From the NCBI RefSeq assembly GCF_000763315.1, contig NZ_JPST01000003.1, forward strand, positions 186,001 through 250,000: a stretch of 64,000 nt of DNA. The letters run 5' to 3'. The stretch is from Thermoactinomyces daqus. Its GTDB lineage: Bacteria; Bacillota; Bacilli; Thermoactinomycetales; Thermoactinomycetaceae. Shown here one piece after another: positions 1-8,981 of this stretch. Below the pieces are notes generated by a model that was not told the DNA's origin, ran no database searches, and saw only the letters and a program-made list of their open reading frames with translations. The translations under genes and the position numbers were made by a program. Numbering within the stretch: the stretch's first letter is position 1; each line of letters starts with the position of its first letter.

Positions 1-617
1 AAACCCATCTCGCGCAGGGCTTGTTCCCCCCGGTCCAGCTGCCGCACCTTTTCCAGCGTAATCGGATCACCGTAGGGAATGCGGGAGGACAGACAGGCAA
101 AAGATGGTTTGTCCCAGTTTGGCAAGCCCATTTCCCGCGCCAGTTCGCGCAGCTCTTTTTTATAGATTTCCGCTTCTTGCAGCACACTGCGCACTTCATA
201 TTCTTTCGCCGCTTTTCTTCCCGGCCGGTAATCCCCCAGATCATCCATATTGGCCCCGTCGAGTATCCAGGGAATATTGCGCTCTTTGGCCAGACGGGTC
301 AAACTGCCGTACAACCCCGCCTTGCAATGGTAGCAGCGATCGGGATTGTTGGCGACAAAGTGAGGGTTTTCCATTTCGGCGATCTGAATGATTTCATGTT
401 TTACGCCGAGCTGTTTCGCCAGGGCAACCGCTTCCTGCATTTCCCTCTCCGGAAACGTTTCCGAAGCGGCGGTGACTGCCAGCACCCGCTCCCCCAGTTC
501 CTCGACCGCCCTTGCCAGGACAAAGGTGGAATCGATGCCCGCCGAAAAAGCGACGATCACCTGATCCATCCCGCGCAAGATCTCTCCCAACTTTTGATTT
601 TTTTCCCGAATGTTCAT
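1..617 (-). CDS. larE: LarE, ATP-dependent sacrificial sulfur transferase (C-terminus cut by window edge)
   Basis: LarE adenylates the nicotinate-derived dinucleotide precursor and donates sulfur from its own cysteine(s) in building the nickel-pincer nucleotide used by LarA-type racemases; it is cytosolic. The reading frame opens at ATG 617 and runs off the left edge (about 205 codons visible). Near residue 20 there is a PP-loop, VIVAFSAGIDSTFV, where the usual SGGVDS reads SAGIDS. The last visible residues, LDRGEQALREMG, match the LarE C-terminal region, so little is missing. It is the last gene seen in the minus-strand sugar-acid cluster, 77 bp after the aldehyde dehydrogenase. A LarA-family gene lies at 7695-8957 in the same cluster, which supports a cofactor role. 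larB and larC are not in the window. Confidence 0.85.
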   Translation of the reverse strand, partial: MNIREKNQKLGEILRGMDQVIVAFSAGIDSTFVLARAVEELGERVLAVTAASETFPEREMQEAVALAKQLGVKHEIIQIAEMENPHFVANNPDRCYHCKAGLYGSLTRLAKERNIPWILDGANMDDLGDYRPGRKAAKEYEVRSVLQEAEIYKKELRELAREMGLPNWDKPSFACLSSRIPYGDPITLEKVRQLDRGEQALREMG

Positions 618-636
618 CCCTCTCCCCCGCTCACGA

Positions 637-679
637 GGCAAAGACGGAGCGTGAGGGTCATACTCACGCTGTGTCTGCC
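637..679. repeat. Inverted repeat (stem-loop) between aldehyde dehydrogenase and larE
   Basis: The arms pair over about 17 positions with small mismatches: GGCA..GAC..AGCGTGAG on the left and CTCACGCT..GTC..GCC on the right, around a 7-nt loop. There is no T-tract on either side, so it is not a standard intrinsic terminator. It may be an mRNA-processing or stability hairpin that sets larE expression relative to the upstream genes; that role is inferred. Confidence 0.5.
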
Positions 680-694
680 TCCAAGGTTGATTTT

Positions 695-2156
695 TTACGG
701 TTTAATAAACACCGTTTTCACTGCGGTAAAAAATTTTTTGCCGCCTCTCCCTGCTCTCTGGAGTGGGAGCTCGACTGCTTCATGCCGCCAAACGGCGCCT
801 GGAGTTCAACACCGGCCGACTCCGCGTTCACCCGCACCAGACCGGCTTCCATCTCCTCGATAAAGGTGAAGGCATTGGATACGTCCTTGGTAAAGATCGA
901 AGCGCTCAGGCCATAGTCGGAGTTATTGGCGATCTCAATCGCTTCTTCCAAACTGTCCACTTTCATCAGGGCCAAAACCGGACGAAAATTTCTTCCTGAG
1001 CCAGAAGCGAATGGGGGTTCACATTTTCAAAAACAGTCGGTTCCACGTAAAAGCCGTTGCGGAAACGGTCTCCCTGCGGCACTTTCCCTCCGCAGAGCAA
1101 AACAGCTCCTTCTTCCAGCCCTTTTTGCACATAATATTGGAATTTCTCCTGTTGCTTTTTATTGGCGCACGGCCCCATCCATGTGCCATCCTCCAGGCCG
1201 TTTCCCACCTTTAACTCGCTCACTCTCGCCAGCAGTTTCTCCTTGAACTGGTCGTAAACGGCGCTTTCAACAATCACCCGGCTGGTGGCCGTGCATTTTT
1301 GACCGGTCGAACGCAAGCCTCCGCTGACCGTCGCTTCAACCGCCAGATCGAGATCGGCATCTTTCAGGACAATCACCGGATTTTTGCCGCCCATCTCCAG
1401 CTGGTACTTCGCCCCGCGCGCCAGAGCAATCTGACCGACCAGTTTTCCCACCTGTCCCGAACCGGCAAAAGTAACTCCGTCGACCTACGGATGTTCGGCG
1501 ATCCCCTGTCCAACCGTTCCGTCGCCCATCACGAGATTCACCACGCCTGCCGGCAGGCCCGCTTCAGCAAAACACTCGACCACTTTGGCCGCCGTGACCG
1601 CTGTTTCCGGAGCCGGCTTAAAGACCACAGTATTGCCGTAAATCAGCGCCGGCGCTATCTTCCAGATCGGGATGGCAACCGGAAAGTTCCACGGCGTGAT
1701 CACACCGACTACCCCGAGCGGGAACCGCTTTGTAAACATGAAGGCATTTGCTTCGGAAGATGGAATCACATCCCCCGTTTTTCTCATTCCCTCCCCGGCA
1801 TAATAGCGCAGGATGGCTACACCTCTGGTGGTTTCTCCCTTGGCTTCCGGCAGTGTTTTGCCCATCTCCCGCGTCATCGTTTCCGCGATCTCATCCAGGC
1901 GTTTTTCCAATATGTCCGCCGTTTTGTACAGATAGTTTCCCCGGGTGGCCCCGGACAATTTGCGCCAGGTTTTCTGCGCCGATCTGGCCGCGGCCACCGC
2001 CCGGTTCAAATCTTCAATCCCCGATTTTTGCACATAGCCGACAACTTCTTCAATATTGGCCGGATTAATGCTTTTTTCCACCTCACCGGTCGACGCAGAC
2101 CGCCATTCTCCGTTTACATAGTTTAGGTACGTGCGTGCGTTTTTTTGATCCACCAT
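695..2156 (-). pseudogene. Ketoglutarate-semialdehyde dehydrogenase (aldehyde dehydrogenase), disrupted by one stop and two frameshifts
   Basis: Intact relatives oxidise 2,5-dioxopentanoate (alpha-ketoglutarate semialdehyde) to 2-oxoglutarate with NAD(P), the last step of non-phosphorylative pentonate/hexarate degradation. The start is ATG 2156 after GGGAGG. Visible motifs are TPWNFPV, EMGGKNP and the catalytic-cysteine segment GQKCTATSR, typical of the KGSADH/YcbD type. Three lesions break it: an in-frame TAG at 1487-1485 (AEHP-stop-VDGVTF); a one-base loss near 983-984, where IFGPVLALM is expected; and another one-base loss in the A/T run near 728-738, before [10 protein letters not shown]. 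The frame restored by hand ends at TAA 697-695, giving about 486 residues, normal for the family. Either a decaying gene or sequence errors; the TAG is a substitution and is harder to explain as a homopolymer error. Confidence 0.85.
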
Positions 2157-2186
2157 GTTTTCTTTCCTCCCTGCGGGCATCCGTTT

Positions 2187-3345
2187 TCAGAATGTGGGTC
2201 CGATCCGCCAAATTCCAAAGTCGTGCTGTTTCAAAATTTCCGCTTTCGTCAATTTCCCGGAAGCGACTCGGATCACTTCGTCAAAGATGCGATTTCCCAC
2301 GGATTCAATCGTTTCCGTGCCATCGATGATCGTTCCGGCGTTCAGGTCCATGTTGTCGCTCATCTGTTCAAATATCGGGGTGTTGGTGGCGATTTTGATC
2401 ACGGGCGCAATCGGGGAGCCGGTGGGTGTGCCCCTGCCGCTGGTGAACAGGACGATTTGTGCGCCGCCGGCCACCATCCCGGTCAGCTGCTCAATATCAT
2501 GGCCCGGTGTATCCATCCAGACCAACCCTTTTTTGCTTGGGATCTCCGCATAATCAACCAGTTGCTGAAGTGTCCGGGAACCTGCTTTGGCAGCGGCCCC
2601 GAGCGATTTTTCCTCCAGGGTGGTAAGTCCTCCCCTGATATTGCCCGGGCTGGGGTTTCCCGTCCGAATGTCCACCCCCATCGCAAAAGCACGGCTTTCC
2701 ATCGCCTGGATCACTTCGTAAACGCGTTTCTTCACTTTGTCGTCAGCGGCCCGCTCCGCCAGCAGGTGTTCGGCCCCGATCAACTCCGTCGTTTCCGCCA
2801 AAATGGCCGTTCCCCCGTGATCGGCGATCAAATCGCTGACAACGCCCACCGCCGGGTTGGCCGAAATTCCGGAACAGGCATCCGATCCCCCGCACTCCGT
2901 CCCGACAATCAATTCACTTAATCGGAGGGGTTCCCGATGCAAAGCAGACGCATCCTGCACCATTTTTGCGGCGATTTTTGCTCCCTGCGCGATTGCATCC
3001 AAAGTGCTGCCGTGATCCTGGATAGAAACGACTTCAACCGGTTTTCCGCTTTTGGCGATATCCTGGGCAATTTTCCGTGCCTGATGGGTTTCACAGCCGA
3101 GCCCCAACAACTCCGTAGACATTTGGATTTTTTCCCAAACCAGCATAAGTGCGAAAGGTTTGTTCATAATCGGCTCCCACCTGGGCACAACCGTGCTGGT
3201 GGATAAACGTCACCGTTCCCTGAACCAGCTCCGTGATCCGGTAAGCCGTCTGGGTGGCACATGTAATCGTCGGGAGGATCAACACATGATTGCGCACGCC
3301 TGCTTTTCCGTCCGGACGCCGATAGCCCCAAAATTCAGTTTGCAT
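2187..3345 (-). pseudogene. UxaA/GarD-family sugar-acid dehydratase, large subunit, one frameshift
   Basis: Altronate/galactarate dehydratase catalytic domain: removes water from an aldonate or aldarate to give a 2-keto-3-deoxy acid, using bound iron. The start is ATG 3345, overlapping the small-subunit stop by 11 nt. The N-terminal part has WGYRRPDGKAGVRNHV and the metal-site-like HQHGCAQ. After NPNVYGVV the frame shifts by one (near 3103-3112), and the rest continues with LGLGCETHQ and GTECGGSDACSGISANP, hallmark family motifs, to the stop at 2187. The restored length is about 385 residues, normal for a split large subunit. Substrate is unassigned: altronate, galactarate or, for the split architecture, sulfolactate (SuyAB-like) are possible; the surrounding genes favour a sugar acid. 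ALDH follows 30 bp downstream. Confidence 0.8.
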
Positions 3346-3643
3346 GGCCCATCCGATCCCCTCTCCCTCTTTTTCCTTCCACATTGTGGACATGCACATG
3401 TTCCCCGGCGGCAATCTCTGTGACGGCCGCTCCGATCACTTCGCCGTATTTGATCACATCTCCGCCGGCCGGAATCGCCCTGACGGCAAATTTGTGGCCA
3501 AACTCGATATCGCTCACGAGCTTTACCGTGACGCTCCAATCCCAGCATTGCACCTGAATCACCGTTCCTTTGGGAATGTTGCTCAATGCAACGGCAACAT
3601 TATCCTGAGGCTTCATCATGACGGTTTTGTAAGCCGTTCCCAT
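3335..3643 (-). CDS. UxaA-family dehydratase small subunit (SAF domain)
   Basis: About 102 residues forming the SAF domain that is the N-terminus of fused UxaA/GarD enzymes and a separate small subunit in split forms. It pairs with the large subunit encoded immediately downstream (11-nt overlap). The start is taken as ATG 3643 because AAAGGAGG sits 7 nt upstream; the upstream in-frame GTG (3649) is too close to that site. Visible family features are ALSNIPKGTVI, FGHKFAVRAIPAGGDVIKYGEVIG and the terminal GEHVHVHNVEGKRGRGD, where HVHN lies near the active-site entrance in related proteins. It is intact although its partner is frameshifted, so it is probably not functional as things stand. Confidence 0.8.
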   Translation of the reverse strand: MGTAYKTVMMKPQDNVAVALSNIPKGTVIQVQCWDWSVTVKLVSDIEFGHKFAVRAIPAGGDVIKYGEVIGAAVTEIAAGEHVHVHNVEGKRGRGDRMGHAN

Positions 3644-3658
3644 CGCCACGCCTCCTTT

Positions 3659-4540
3659 TTAACCGGCTGATCTCTTCACCGGATTGGAAAGTACGCCGAT
3701 CCCGGAGATTTCAATCTCAATCCGGTCCCCGTCCGCCAAGGTAAAATCATCGGGCGGGACAATGCTGGTTCCCGTCAGCAGAACCGTTCCGTCAAAGATT
3801 TCATTATCCCTTTTCAAATAATCGACCAGCTCGGCAAATTTCCGTTTCAATTGGCTCGTATTGGCTGACCCTTCGACCACTTTTTGCCCGTTCCGGTAAA
3901 TGCGGCAGGTAATTTCCATCCGGTAAGGATCCTCAACCGCTTCAGCCAGCAAAACAGCGGGGCCCAGGGAACAGGAATGGCGCCAGATCTTCGCCTGAGG
4001 GAGATAGAGCGGATTTTCGCCTTCAATATCCCGGCAGCTCATATCGTTGCCGATTGTATAGCCAAGAATCTCTCCTTTATGGTTAAGGACGAGACCCAGT
4101 TCCGGTTCAGGAATTTGCCAGTTGGAATCTCCCCGCAGATAAACCGGCTGATTCGGCCCCACCGTGCGCCTGGCGGTCGACTTGAAGAAGATTTCCGGCC
4201 GGACTGCATCGTACACTTTATCGTAAAAGGTGGTCTGATCCATTTTTCCGCCGGTTGCTTCATAGTTGCGGGCTTCTTTGCTCCGCTCATAGGTTACCCC
4301 TGCCGCCCAGACTTCCGGCGCATCCAGCGGCGTGATCAACTGGAGGCTTTCCAGATCCCGGGGCAAGGGAGCAGCTTTTTCAATCGAGTTCAAAATCAGA
4401 CGCAGCGGAGTGGTTTGCTTTGCTTCCGCTTGATTGACCAGCTCGAGAAATCCGGCAAAGGGAAGCGGATAAACGCTGTCTTCCTCGGTTACTGCAGCGA
4501 GGACAGGAAGGGAATTCTCCAAAAATCGAATCACTCTCAT
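3659..4540 (-). CDS. FAH-family 2-keto-3-deoxy-pentonate dehydratase-like enzyme
   Basis: Fumarylacetoacetate-hydrolase fold protein, about 293 residues. The acidic metal site appears as PEPELGLVLN and the second half as GNDMSCRDIEGENPLYLPQAK. This combination is typical of the 2-dehydro-3-deoxy-D-arabinonate dehydratase subgroup, which converts 2-keto-3-deoxypentonate to alpha-ketoglutarate semialdehyde. That would feed the aldehyde dehydrogenase encoded downstream. The start ATG 4540 has AAGGAG 9 nt upstream; an in-frame TTG at 4549 is less likely. Gene order (this gene, UxaA small, UxaA large, ALDH) suggests one operon, preceded by a 157-bp gap after the IclR gene. The specific substrate is inferred from context. 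Confidence 0.75.
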   Translation of the reverse strand: MRVIRFLENSLPVLAAVTEEDSVYPLPFAGFLELVNQAEAKQTTPLRLILNSIEKAAPLPRDLESLQLITPLDAPEVWAAGVTYERSKEARNYEATGGKMDQTTFYDKVYDAVRPEIFFKSTARRTVGPNQPVYLRGDSNWQIPEPELGLVLNHKGEILGYTIGNDMSCRDIEGENPLYLPQAKIWRHSCSLGPAVLLAEAVEDPYRMEITCRIYRNGQKVVEGSANTSQLKRKFAELVDYLKRDNEIFDGTVLLTGTSIVPPDDFTLADGDRIEIEISGIGVLSNPVKRSAG

Positions 4541-4697
4541 GGTGCACAACTCCTTGGACAGGTGATGGCGTTGCTGTCAATGGTCGTCACAGGACGGGCC
4601 GCGGAGCCCCTTTTCCCCTCTGAGGGACTCCACTCCCTCCTGTTTTGCTTCACACTTTCATTCCGGGGGTATGACAATAAGACATGAAATTTTCCGT

Positions 4698-5459
4698 TCA
4701 GCAAAATCCGTAACCCATTTGTTCGGAAATCTTGCCGGCTGCGCTTTTCAAGCAATCCACGATTTGTTCGTCCGTTCCGTCATCGTGGGCCGAAACCGGA
4801 GTGGAGACGCTGATTGCCGCGATCACCTGTCTGGTGTGATCCCGGACGGGCACGGCCATGCATCTTACCCCGCGCTCATTTTCCTGATCATCCACGGCGT
4901 ACCCTTTTTTGCGGACAGCGGCCAGCTCATTCAGAAATTCCGCTTCACAGGTAATGGTATTGGGCGTTTGCCGGGTATAAACATAGCCGTTGAGAATTTC
5001 CGCCAATTCCTGCTCTTGCTTGAAGGCGACCAGAACCTTCCCGACCGCGCTGGAATGAATGGGAACGCGGCGGCCGATGCGGGAGTACATGATCACTCCC
5101 GATGCCCCTTCGACTTTGTCAATATAAACCCCTTCCTTCCCGTCCAGAATGACCAGATGAACGGTGAGTCCCGTTTTCAGCGATAATTCCATCAGAAATT
5201 TCTTAGCGATATTGCGGAGATCCATCCCTTGCGAAACGAGATTTCCCCGCTCCATCAATTTAAGGCCAAGCCTGTATTTTCCGCTGTCCGGGTCTTGAAT
5301 GATGTACCCGCGCGACTGAAGCGTTTTGAGCAAAGAATGAACCGTGCTTTTATGAAGACCGAGGCGCCTGCTGATTTCAGTGATTTTCAATTCGGTTTCG
5401 TATTCATCAAAGAGATCCAAAATTTGCAATGCGCGATCCACAGCCTGAATGATGGGCAT
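4698..5459 (-). CDS. IclR-family transcriptional regulator (KdgR-like)
   Basis: About 253 residues: N-terminal winged helix (ALQILDLFDE, LKITEISRRLGLHKSTVHSLL) and C-terminal ligand-sensing domain (IHSSAVGKVLVAF, then VRCMAVPV). IclR proteins of this type respond to 2-keto-3-deoxygluconate-like intermediates and repress sugar-acid genes. The gene follows the IlvD/Edd gene with a 19-bp gap and precedes the FAH/UxaA/ALDH block, so it likely controls one or both. ATG 5459 is chosen because the HTH domain begins right after it; a TTG at 5477 next to the ilvD-like stop is an alternative, and neither has a clear Shine-Dalgarno sequence, so translation is probably coupled. Ligand unknown. Confidence 0.85.
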   Translation of the reverse strand: MPIIQAVDRALQILDLFDEYETELKITEISRRLGLHKSTVHSLLKTLQSRGYIIQDPDSGKYRLGLKLMERGNLVSQGMDLRNIAKKFLMELSLKTGLTVHLVILDGKEGVYIDKVEGASGVIMYSRIGRRVPIHSSAVGKVLVAFKQEQELAEILNGYVYTRQTPNTITCEAEFLNELAAVRKKGYAVDDQENERGVRCMAVPVRDHTRQVIAAISVSTPVSAHDDGTDEQIVDCLKSAAGKISEQMGYGFC

Positions 5460-5478
5460 AAGCACATTCACATCCAAA

Positions 5479-7698
5479 TCAATTGTTCAGTTTTTTTGAA
5501 AGAAACAGGACATCCGTCCGGTAGTCGTGTTCAGCTTCTTCTGCAACGGCGACGGGGACGACTCCATACGCGGCATCGGTATGAGCGGACAACCGGTTGC
5601 TGGTGGCCACCAAACGCTGGCGCTGCCTGAGTTTCGCCCGTCTTTCTTCCCCCAATTGCCGGCGCTCCTTTGGAACAGAATCGAAAGCGAACGAAATTCG
5701 TCCCTCCATCAACGCGTCCGGATCGATAAATTGAATCTGCCTTCCACGTAAATCAAGGTAGAGAAGGTCGCCGGTTTGCAGGTAAAGAATCCCGCCTCCT
5801 TCAAGCGCTTCCGGTGTCATGTGACCGATGGCTGCACCATAGGTAACCCCGGAGTACCGGCCGTCGCTGATCAGCGTGACCAGCTTTTTCAACCGGCGGT
5901 TGGCGTTTATGTGCTGCATCGGGGTAAACATCTCCGGCATACCAAAGGCGACCGGACCCTGCCCGGCTATGACGATGGCGATTTTCAGAATCGCTTTATC
6001 AACCATGCGCGCAAACAGCTGATCATAGTCAAGCTCCGCGCAGCGATCGTACTCGCCCGGTGCATTCTGTTTCAATACCGCCAGCAGCCGCTCACGGGAA
6101 AACAGCCGTCCCTCGCAAATCCGCTCCAGCAACCGGGGGTCGAGCAAACTGCGGTTGGCATCGTCTTCATTTTCATAATAGAGAACAAAGGCCGCTTTGC
6201 AGTCAAATTCATCCAATTGGCTGCCGGTCATCCCGCTGATTTTCACTACAGCGCTTTCAAAAAAGTTTCCTTTCAGAACATCGACCCCGCTGAAAGAACG
6301 GCGCGGTTTGGAAAGGATGACGGGATTGTCGCTGACATTTGCCGCGGGGAGGCGATCATTGTCTTTCAGGCGCTCTCTCCAGCTTGTTCCGGTAACCGTG
6401 GGGGCGTCCAGATCCATCGGAACCCCGTTTTGCACCAGTTCATAAAACAGCGTTTCCATCCCGCGGATGCGTCCGCTGCAACACTGCATCGCCAGCGCGA
6501 AAATGTCTCTGCCTTCGGTCAGGCTGTAGTCGAATAAATCGGGAACCGGCACTTCCTGGTGAATGTGATTGAGATCCCATAAACTGAAACGATAGCCTCC
6601 GTAAAGCATGGCCGCAACCAAATGCATCATCAGGTTGGTTGAACCTCCGGAGGCGCTGTGAATACGAATCGCATTGCGGATATTGGCTCCCACGAGGTTA
6701 GCCACCCCGAAAGCCGGCTGATTGATCATGAGAGCCAACGCGTCAATCGCCTGATTGATCTTGTCCTGCCCGGGCGGTCCCGTCAATTGCTCGACCGCCG
6801 GATGGACTAGTCCCAGCCCGGCGACGAGGTGGCGTGAACTGTTTCCCGTACCGTTGAAGGCACAGATGCCCCCTTTGCTGTCACAGGTGTTCACAGCGAG
6901 TCGTTTCTCAAACTCCTTATGCTTCGCTTCCGAGATGATCCCCTTCTCCCTCGCTCGCAAAAAAATCCCCTGAAACGCCGTATTGGTGGTACATTGCAAT
7001 ATATAAGCCATCGTATCGCGCAAATCATCGGCAATATCCCGGGCCCCCGCTTTCTCGGCATCTTCTGTCAACCGCTCCAGCTCCGTCCGCAAATCGTCCG
7101 GAATCGTCCCGCCTTTCAAGACATGGGCCGGAGCAAAAGTGGCAAAAAACGGCGCTTCCCCGCGATTACGACGGAGGCGGTCGATATGGGCCAGGGCGCT
7201 GACGACACCGAGCGGCTGTTTGTCGCATCCCTGAATCACAAAAGCTCCGTGATAGCTGTGGGCTTCCAGTTGATTCACCACCATTTGCGCCACGGCATTC
7301 CGGCTTTGCAGGGAATAACTCATCCCGTAATTGCTTTGGGCTGTCCCGTCGCAGAGGACTGGCGTGGAAAAATAAAAGGGAATTCCGCCGTTTTGCCAAA
7401 TGCGGATTGCTGCCAGCGCGGAGGTTTGGTAATCCATGATATGAGCCGGATGGTCGCTTGAACCGCCAATAATGGCGATGCGTGGCGCGTTCTCTTCCAG
7501 GCGGTCGTAAATTTCCTCCAACGTCCAGTCCGGCATCGTTCCCTCATACGAAGGGCCGAGAATCTGTTTGGCCCGATCCAGCAAAGCGGCCACAGTAATC
7601 GGCTCATTCGCCTTTCCCTGTACATTGTCCCGGTAAGGATTACTGTCGGCCTCTATTTTGGAAAACAACGGCAACCGGTTTCCCTCCCTGAAGTTCAT
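5479..7698 (-). CDS. IlvD/Edd-family sugar-acid dehydratase
   Basis: 739 residues, longer than IlvD (about 560) and nearer in size to aldonate dehydratases. IlvD/Edd enzymes dehydrate dihydroxy acids with an Fe-S cluster and Mg. Cluster-ligand candidates are Cys116 (VLCDGTAQ), Cys158 (IQGCDKQ) and Cys272/279 (NTCDSKGGIC); GMSYSLQSRN, HSASGGSTNLMMH and SDGRYSGVTYGAAIGH are further family blocks. In this cluster it probably turns an aldonate such as xylonate, arabinonate or galactonate into the 2-keto-3-deoxy acid. ATG 7698 overlaps the LarA-family stop (ATGA). A TTG at 7674, 8 nt after GGGAGG, is an attractive alternative start that would drop eight residues. Substrate cannot be read from sequence. 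Confidence 0.85.
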   Translation of the reverse strand: MNFREGNRLPLFSKIEADSNPYRDNVQGKANEPITVAALLDRAKQILGPSYEGTMPDWTLEEIYDRLEENAPRIAIIGGSSDHPAHIMDYQTSALAAIRIWQNGGIPFYFSTPVLCDGTAQSNYGMSYSLQSRNAVAQMVVNQLEAHSYHGAFVIQGCDKQPLGVVSALAHIDRLRRNRGEAPFFATFAPAHVLKGGTIPDDLRTELERLTEDAEKAGARDIADDLRDTMAYILQCTTNTAFQGIFLRAREKGIISEAKHKEFEKRLAVNTCDSKGGICAFNGTGNSSRHLVAGLGLVHPAVEQLTGPPGQDKINQAIDALALMINQPAFGVANLVGANIRNAIRIHSASGGSTNLMMHLVAAMLYGGYRFSLWDLNHIHQEVPVPDLFDYSLTEGRDIFALAMQCCSGRIRGMETLFYELVQNGVPMDLDAPTVTGTSWRERLKDNDRLPAANVSDNPVILSKPRRSFSGVDVLKGNFFESAVVKISGMTGSQLDEFDCKAAFVLYYENEDDANRSLLDPRLLERICEGRLFSRERLLAVLKQNAPGEYDRCAELDYDQLFARMVDKAILKIAIVIAGQGPVAFGMPEMFTPMQHINANRRLKKLVTLISDGRYSGVTYGAAIGHMTPEALEGGGILYLQTGDLLYLDLRGRQIQFIDPDALMEGRISFAFDSVPKERRQLGEERRAKLRQRQRLVATSNRLSAHTDAAYGVVPVAVAEEAEHDYRTDVLFLSKKLNN

Positions 7699-8957
7699 GA
7701 TCCGTCCAGTTGACTTTGAAGCGGTACGGGATCAGACAGAATATCAATCTCCGCCCGCTCTCGCGCCTCGTCAATCAATCCTTCGGAGATCCAAATCTCT
7801 TTCAGTTCCAATGTGTTTTTAATGCGGACAACGCGAACGTGATTCAGATCAAACGCGTTGCATGTCTTGATCGCCGCTTTGACCGCCAATTCTTCCGTTT
7901 CGAGAAACATCGGCATTTTCACTGTTTTCACGACCGTGCTTGTCAGGGCATTTGCGTATCCCTTCACCCAGTCAATCGCATCGAATACTTTTTTTGTGGT
8001 GATATCCGCAAGCCCGATGCCGTTGGCATTGCCGTGGGTCCGTTCAGTCAGATCCAAAACGACAATCCGCTTCACCTCGGGGCCGCCGCTGGCATAAGGA
8101 GTCGGATATCGCCCGGTGATATTGGGATCCATGCCGTCACCGGAAATGTCTTTGCCGATCTCATCGACGATCAGCACATCGATCGGATCAAACAGGATTT
8201 TGGGCATGAGCGCCTTTGCTTCGAGCAACAAACCCGGCTCCGTCTCTTCAAACTTCTCTCCGGGAACGGCGACGATTTTGGCCGGCCGGTCATACGCGTT
8301 TTCAATGGTGGCCAGCCCGAACAGCACCGGCACTTTTTTCAGAATTTCTCTCGCCATCGTCGGCACATGCTCGGCCATATACTTGAAGCCATAGGCATGT
8401 GCGGCTTCAGCCCCTTTTTGTTTTCCCAGGCCGATGGTGAGCATTTTCATCAATCCGCTTTCAACCGGGCCGCTAAAGGCGGTATGCGGTTTGATCCGGT
8501 TAATGACCACCACTTGCTCCGCCCCGTATGCATATTTGTCAATATAGATAGGAAGGCCGTTTGCCAATTTGCCAATTTCCACCACTTCCATACTGGAATG
8601 AATCGGCGCTCCGACGGATGGTTCGGTCACCCCCAACTGTTTCAGCACGTCAATCTGCCCTTCGGCAGTTGCTCCGCCATGGCTCCCCATCGCCGGGACG
8701 ATGAAAGGCCGGCCCCCAACCGACTTGATTGCGGCGGCCACTTCTCTCACCAAGATGGGAAGGTCGGCAATTCCCCGGCTTCCGACGGCGATGGCCACCC
8801 GGTTGCCCGGAGCGATTTTCGTTAAGACGCCGGCTTCCTTGATCGTTTTTTGCACAGCCCCGGCCACGTCCACAACCTCGGGAGCGGGAAAATTTTGACG
8901 GACCCTCACCATCTTGGGAAGAGGATAGGGCCGGAGCAATTCCTCAATAACGTTCAT
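7695..8957 (-). CDS. LarA-superfamily nickel-pincer-dependent racemase/epimerase (not canonical lactate racemase)
   Basis: 420-residue DUF2088/LarA-type protein. LarA-superfamily enzymes carry the nickel-pincer nucleotide on a lysine and racemise or epimerise 2-hydroxyacids by hydride transfer. Visible blocks are PAMGSHGGATAEGQ and NRIKPHTAFSGPVESGLMKM, then IGLGKQKGA; the His in KPHT and the Lys in LMKM are candidates for the substrate-binding His and cofactor-bearing Lys. The spacing differs from LarA (about 13 rather than 10 residues), so this is a divergent subgroup of the kind NCBI names pincer-dependent isomerases. It sits between a hydroxyacid dehydrogenase and the IlvD/Edd dehydratase, with larE in the cluster, so the substrate is more likely a sugar acid (C2 epimerisation) than lactate. 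That assignment is inference. Confidence 0.8.
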   Translation of the reverse strand: MNVIEELLRPYPLPKMVRVRQNFPAPEVVDVAGAVQKTIKEAGVLTKIAPGNRVAIAVGSRGIADLPILVREVAAAIKSVGGRPFIVPAMGSHGGATAEGQIDVLKQLGVTEPSVGAPIHSSMEVVEIGKLANGLPIYIDKYAYGAEQVVVINRIKPHTAFSGPVESGLMKMLTIGLGKQKGAEAAHAYGFKYMAEHVPTMAREILKKVPVLFGLATIENAYDRPAKIVAVPGEKFEETEPGLLLEAKALMPKILFDPIDVLIVDEIGKDISGDGMDPNITGRYPTPYASGGPEVKRIVVLDLTERTHGNANGIGLADITTKKVFDAIDWVKGYANALTSTVVKTVKMPMFLETEELAVKAAIKTCNAFDLNHVRVVRIKNTLELKEIWISEGLIDEARERAEIDILSDPVPLQSQLDGS

Positions 8958-8981
8958 GCGATCCCCTTCTTTAGTGAAGTA

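Noticed and set aside
21-863. 280-codon plus-strand open frame at the left edge
   Set aside because: Antisense to larE and the aldehyde dehydrogenase end; no start signals and no recognisable domain.
7710-8825. 371-codon plus-strand open frame opposite the LarA-family gene
   Set aside because: It has a biased His/Phe/Arg composition, no ribosome binding site and no family blocks; the minus-strand frame is clearly the gene.
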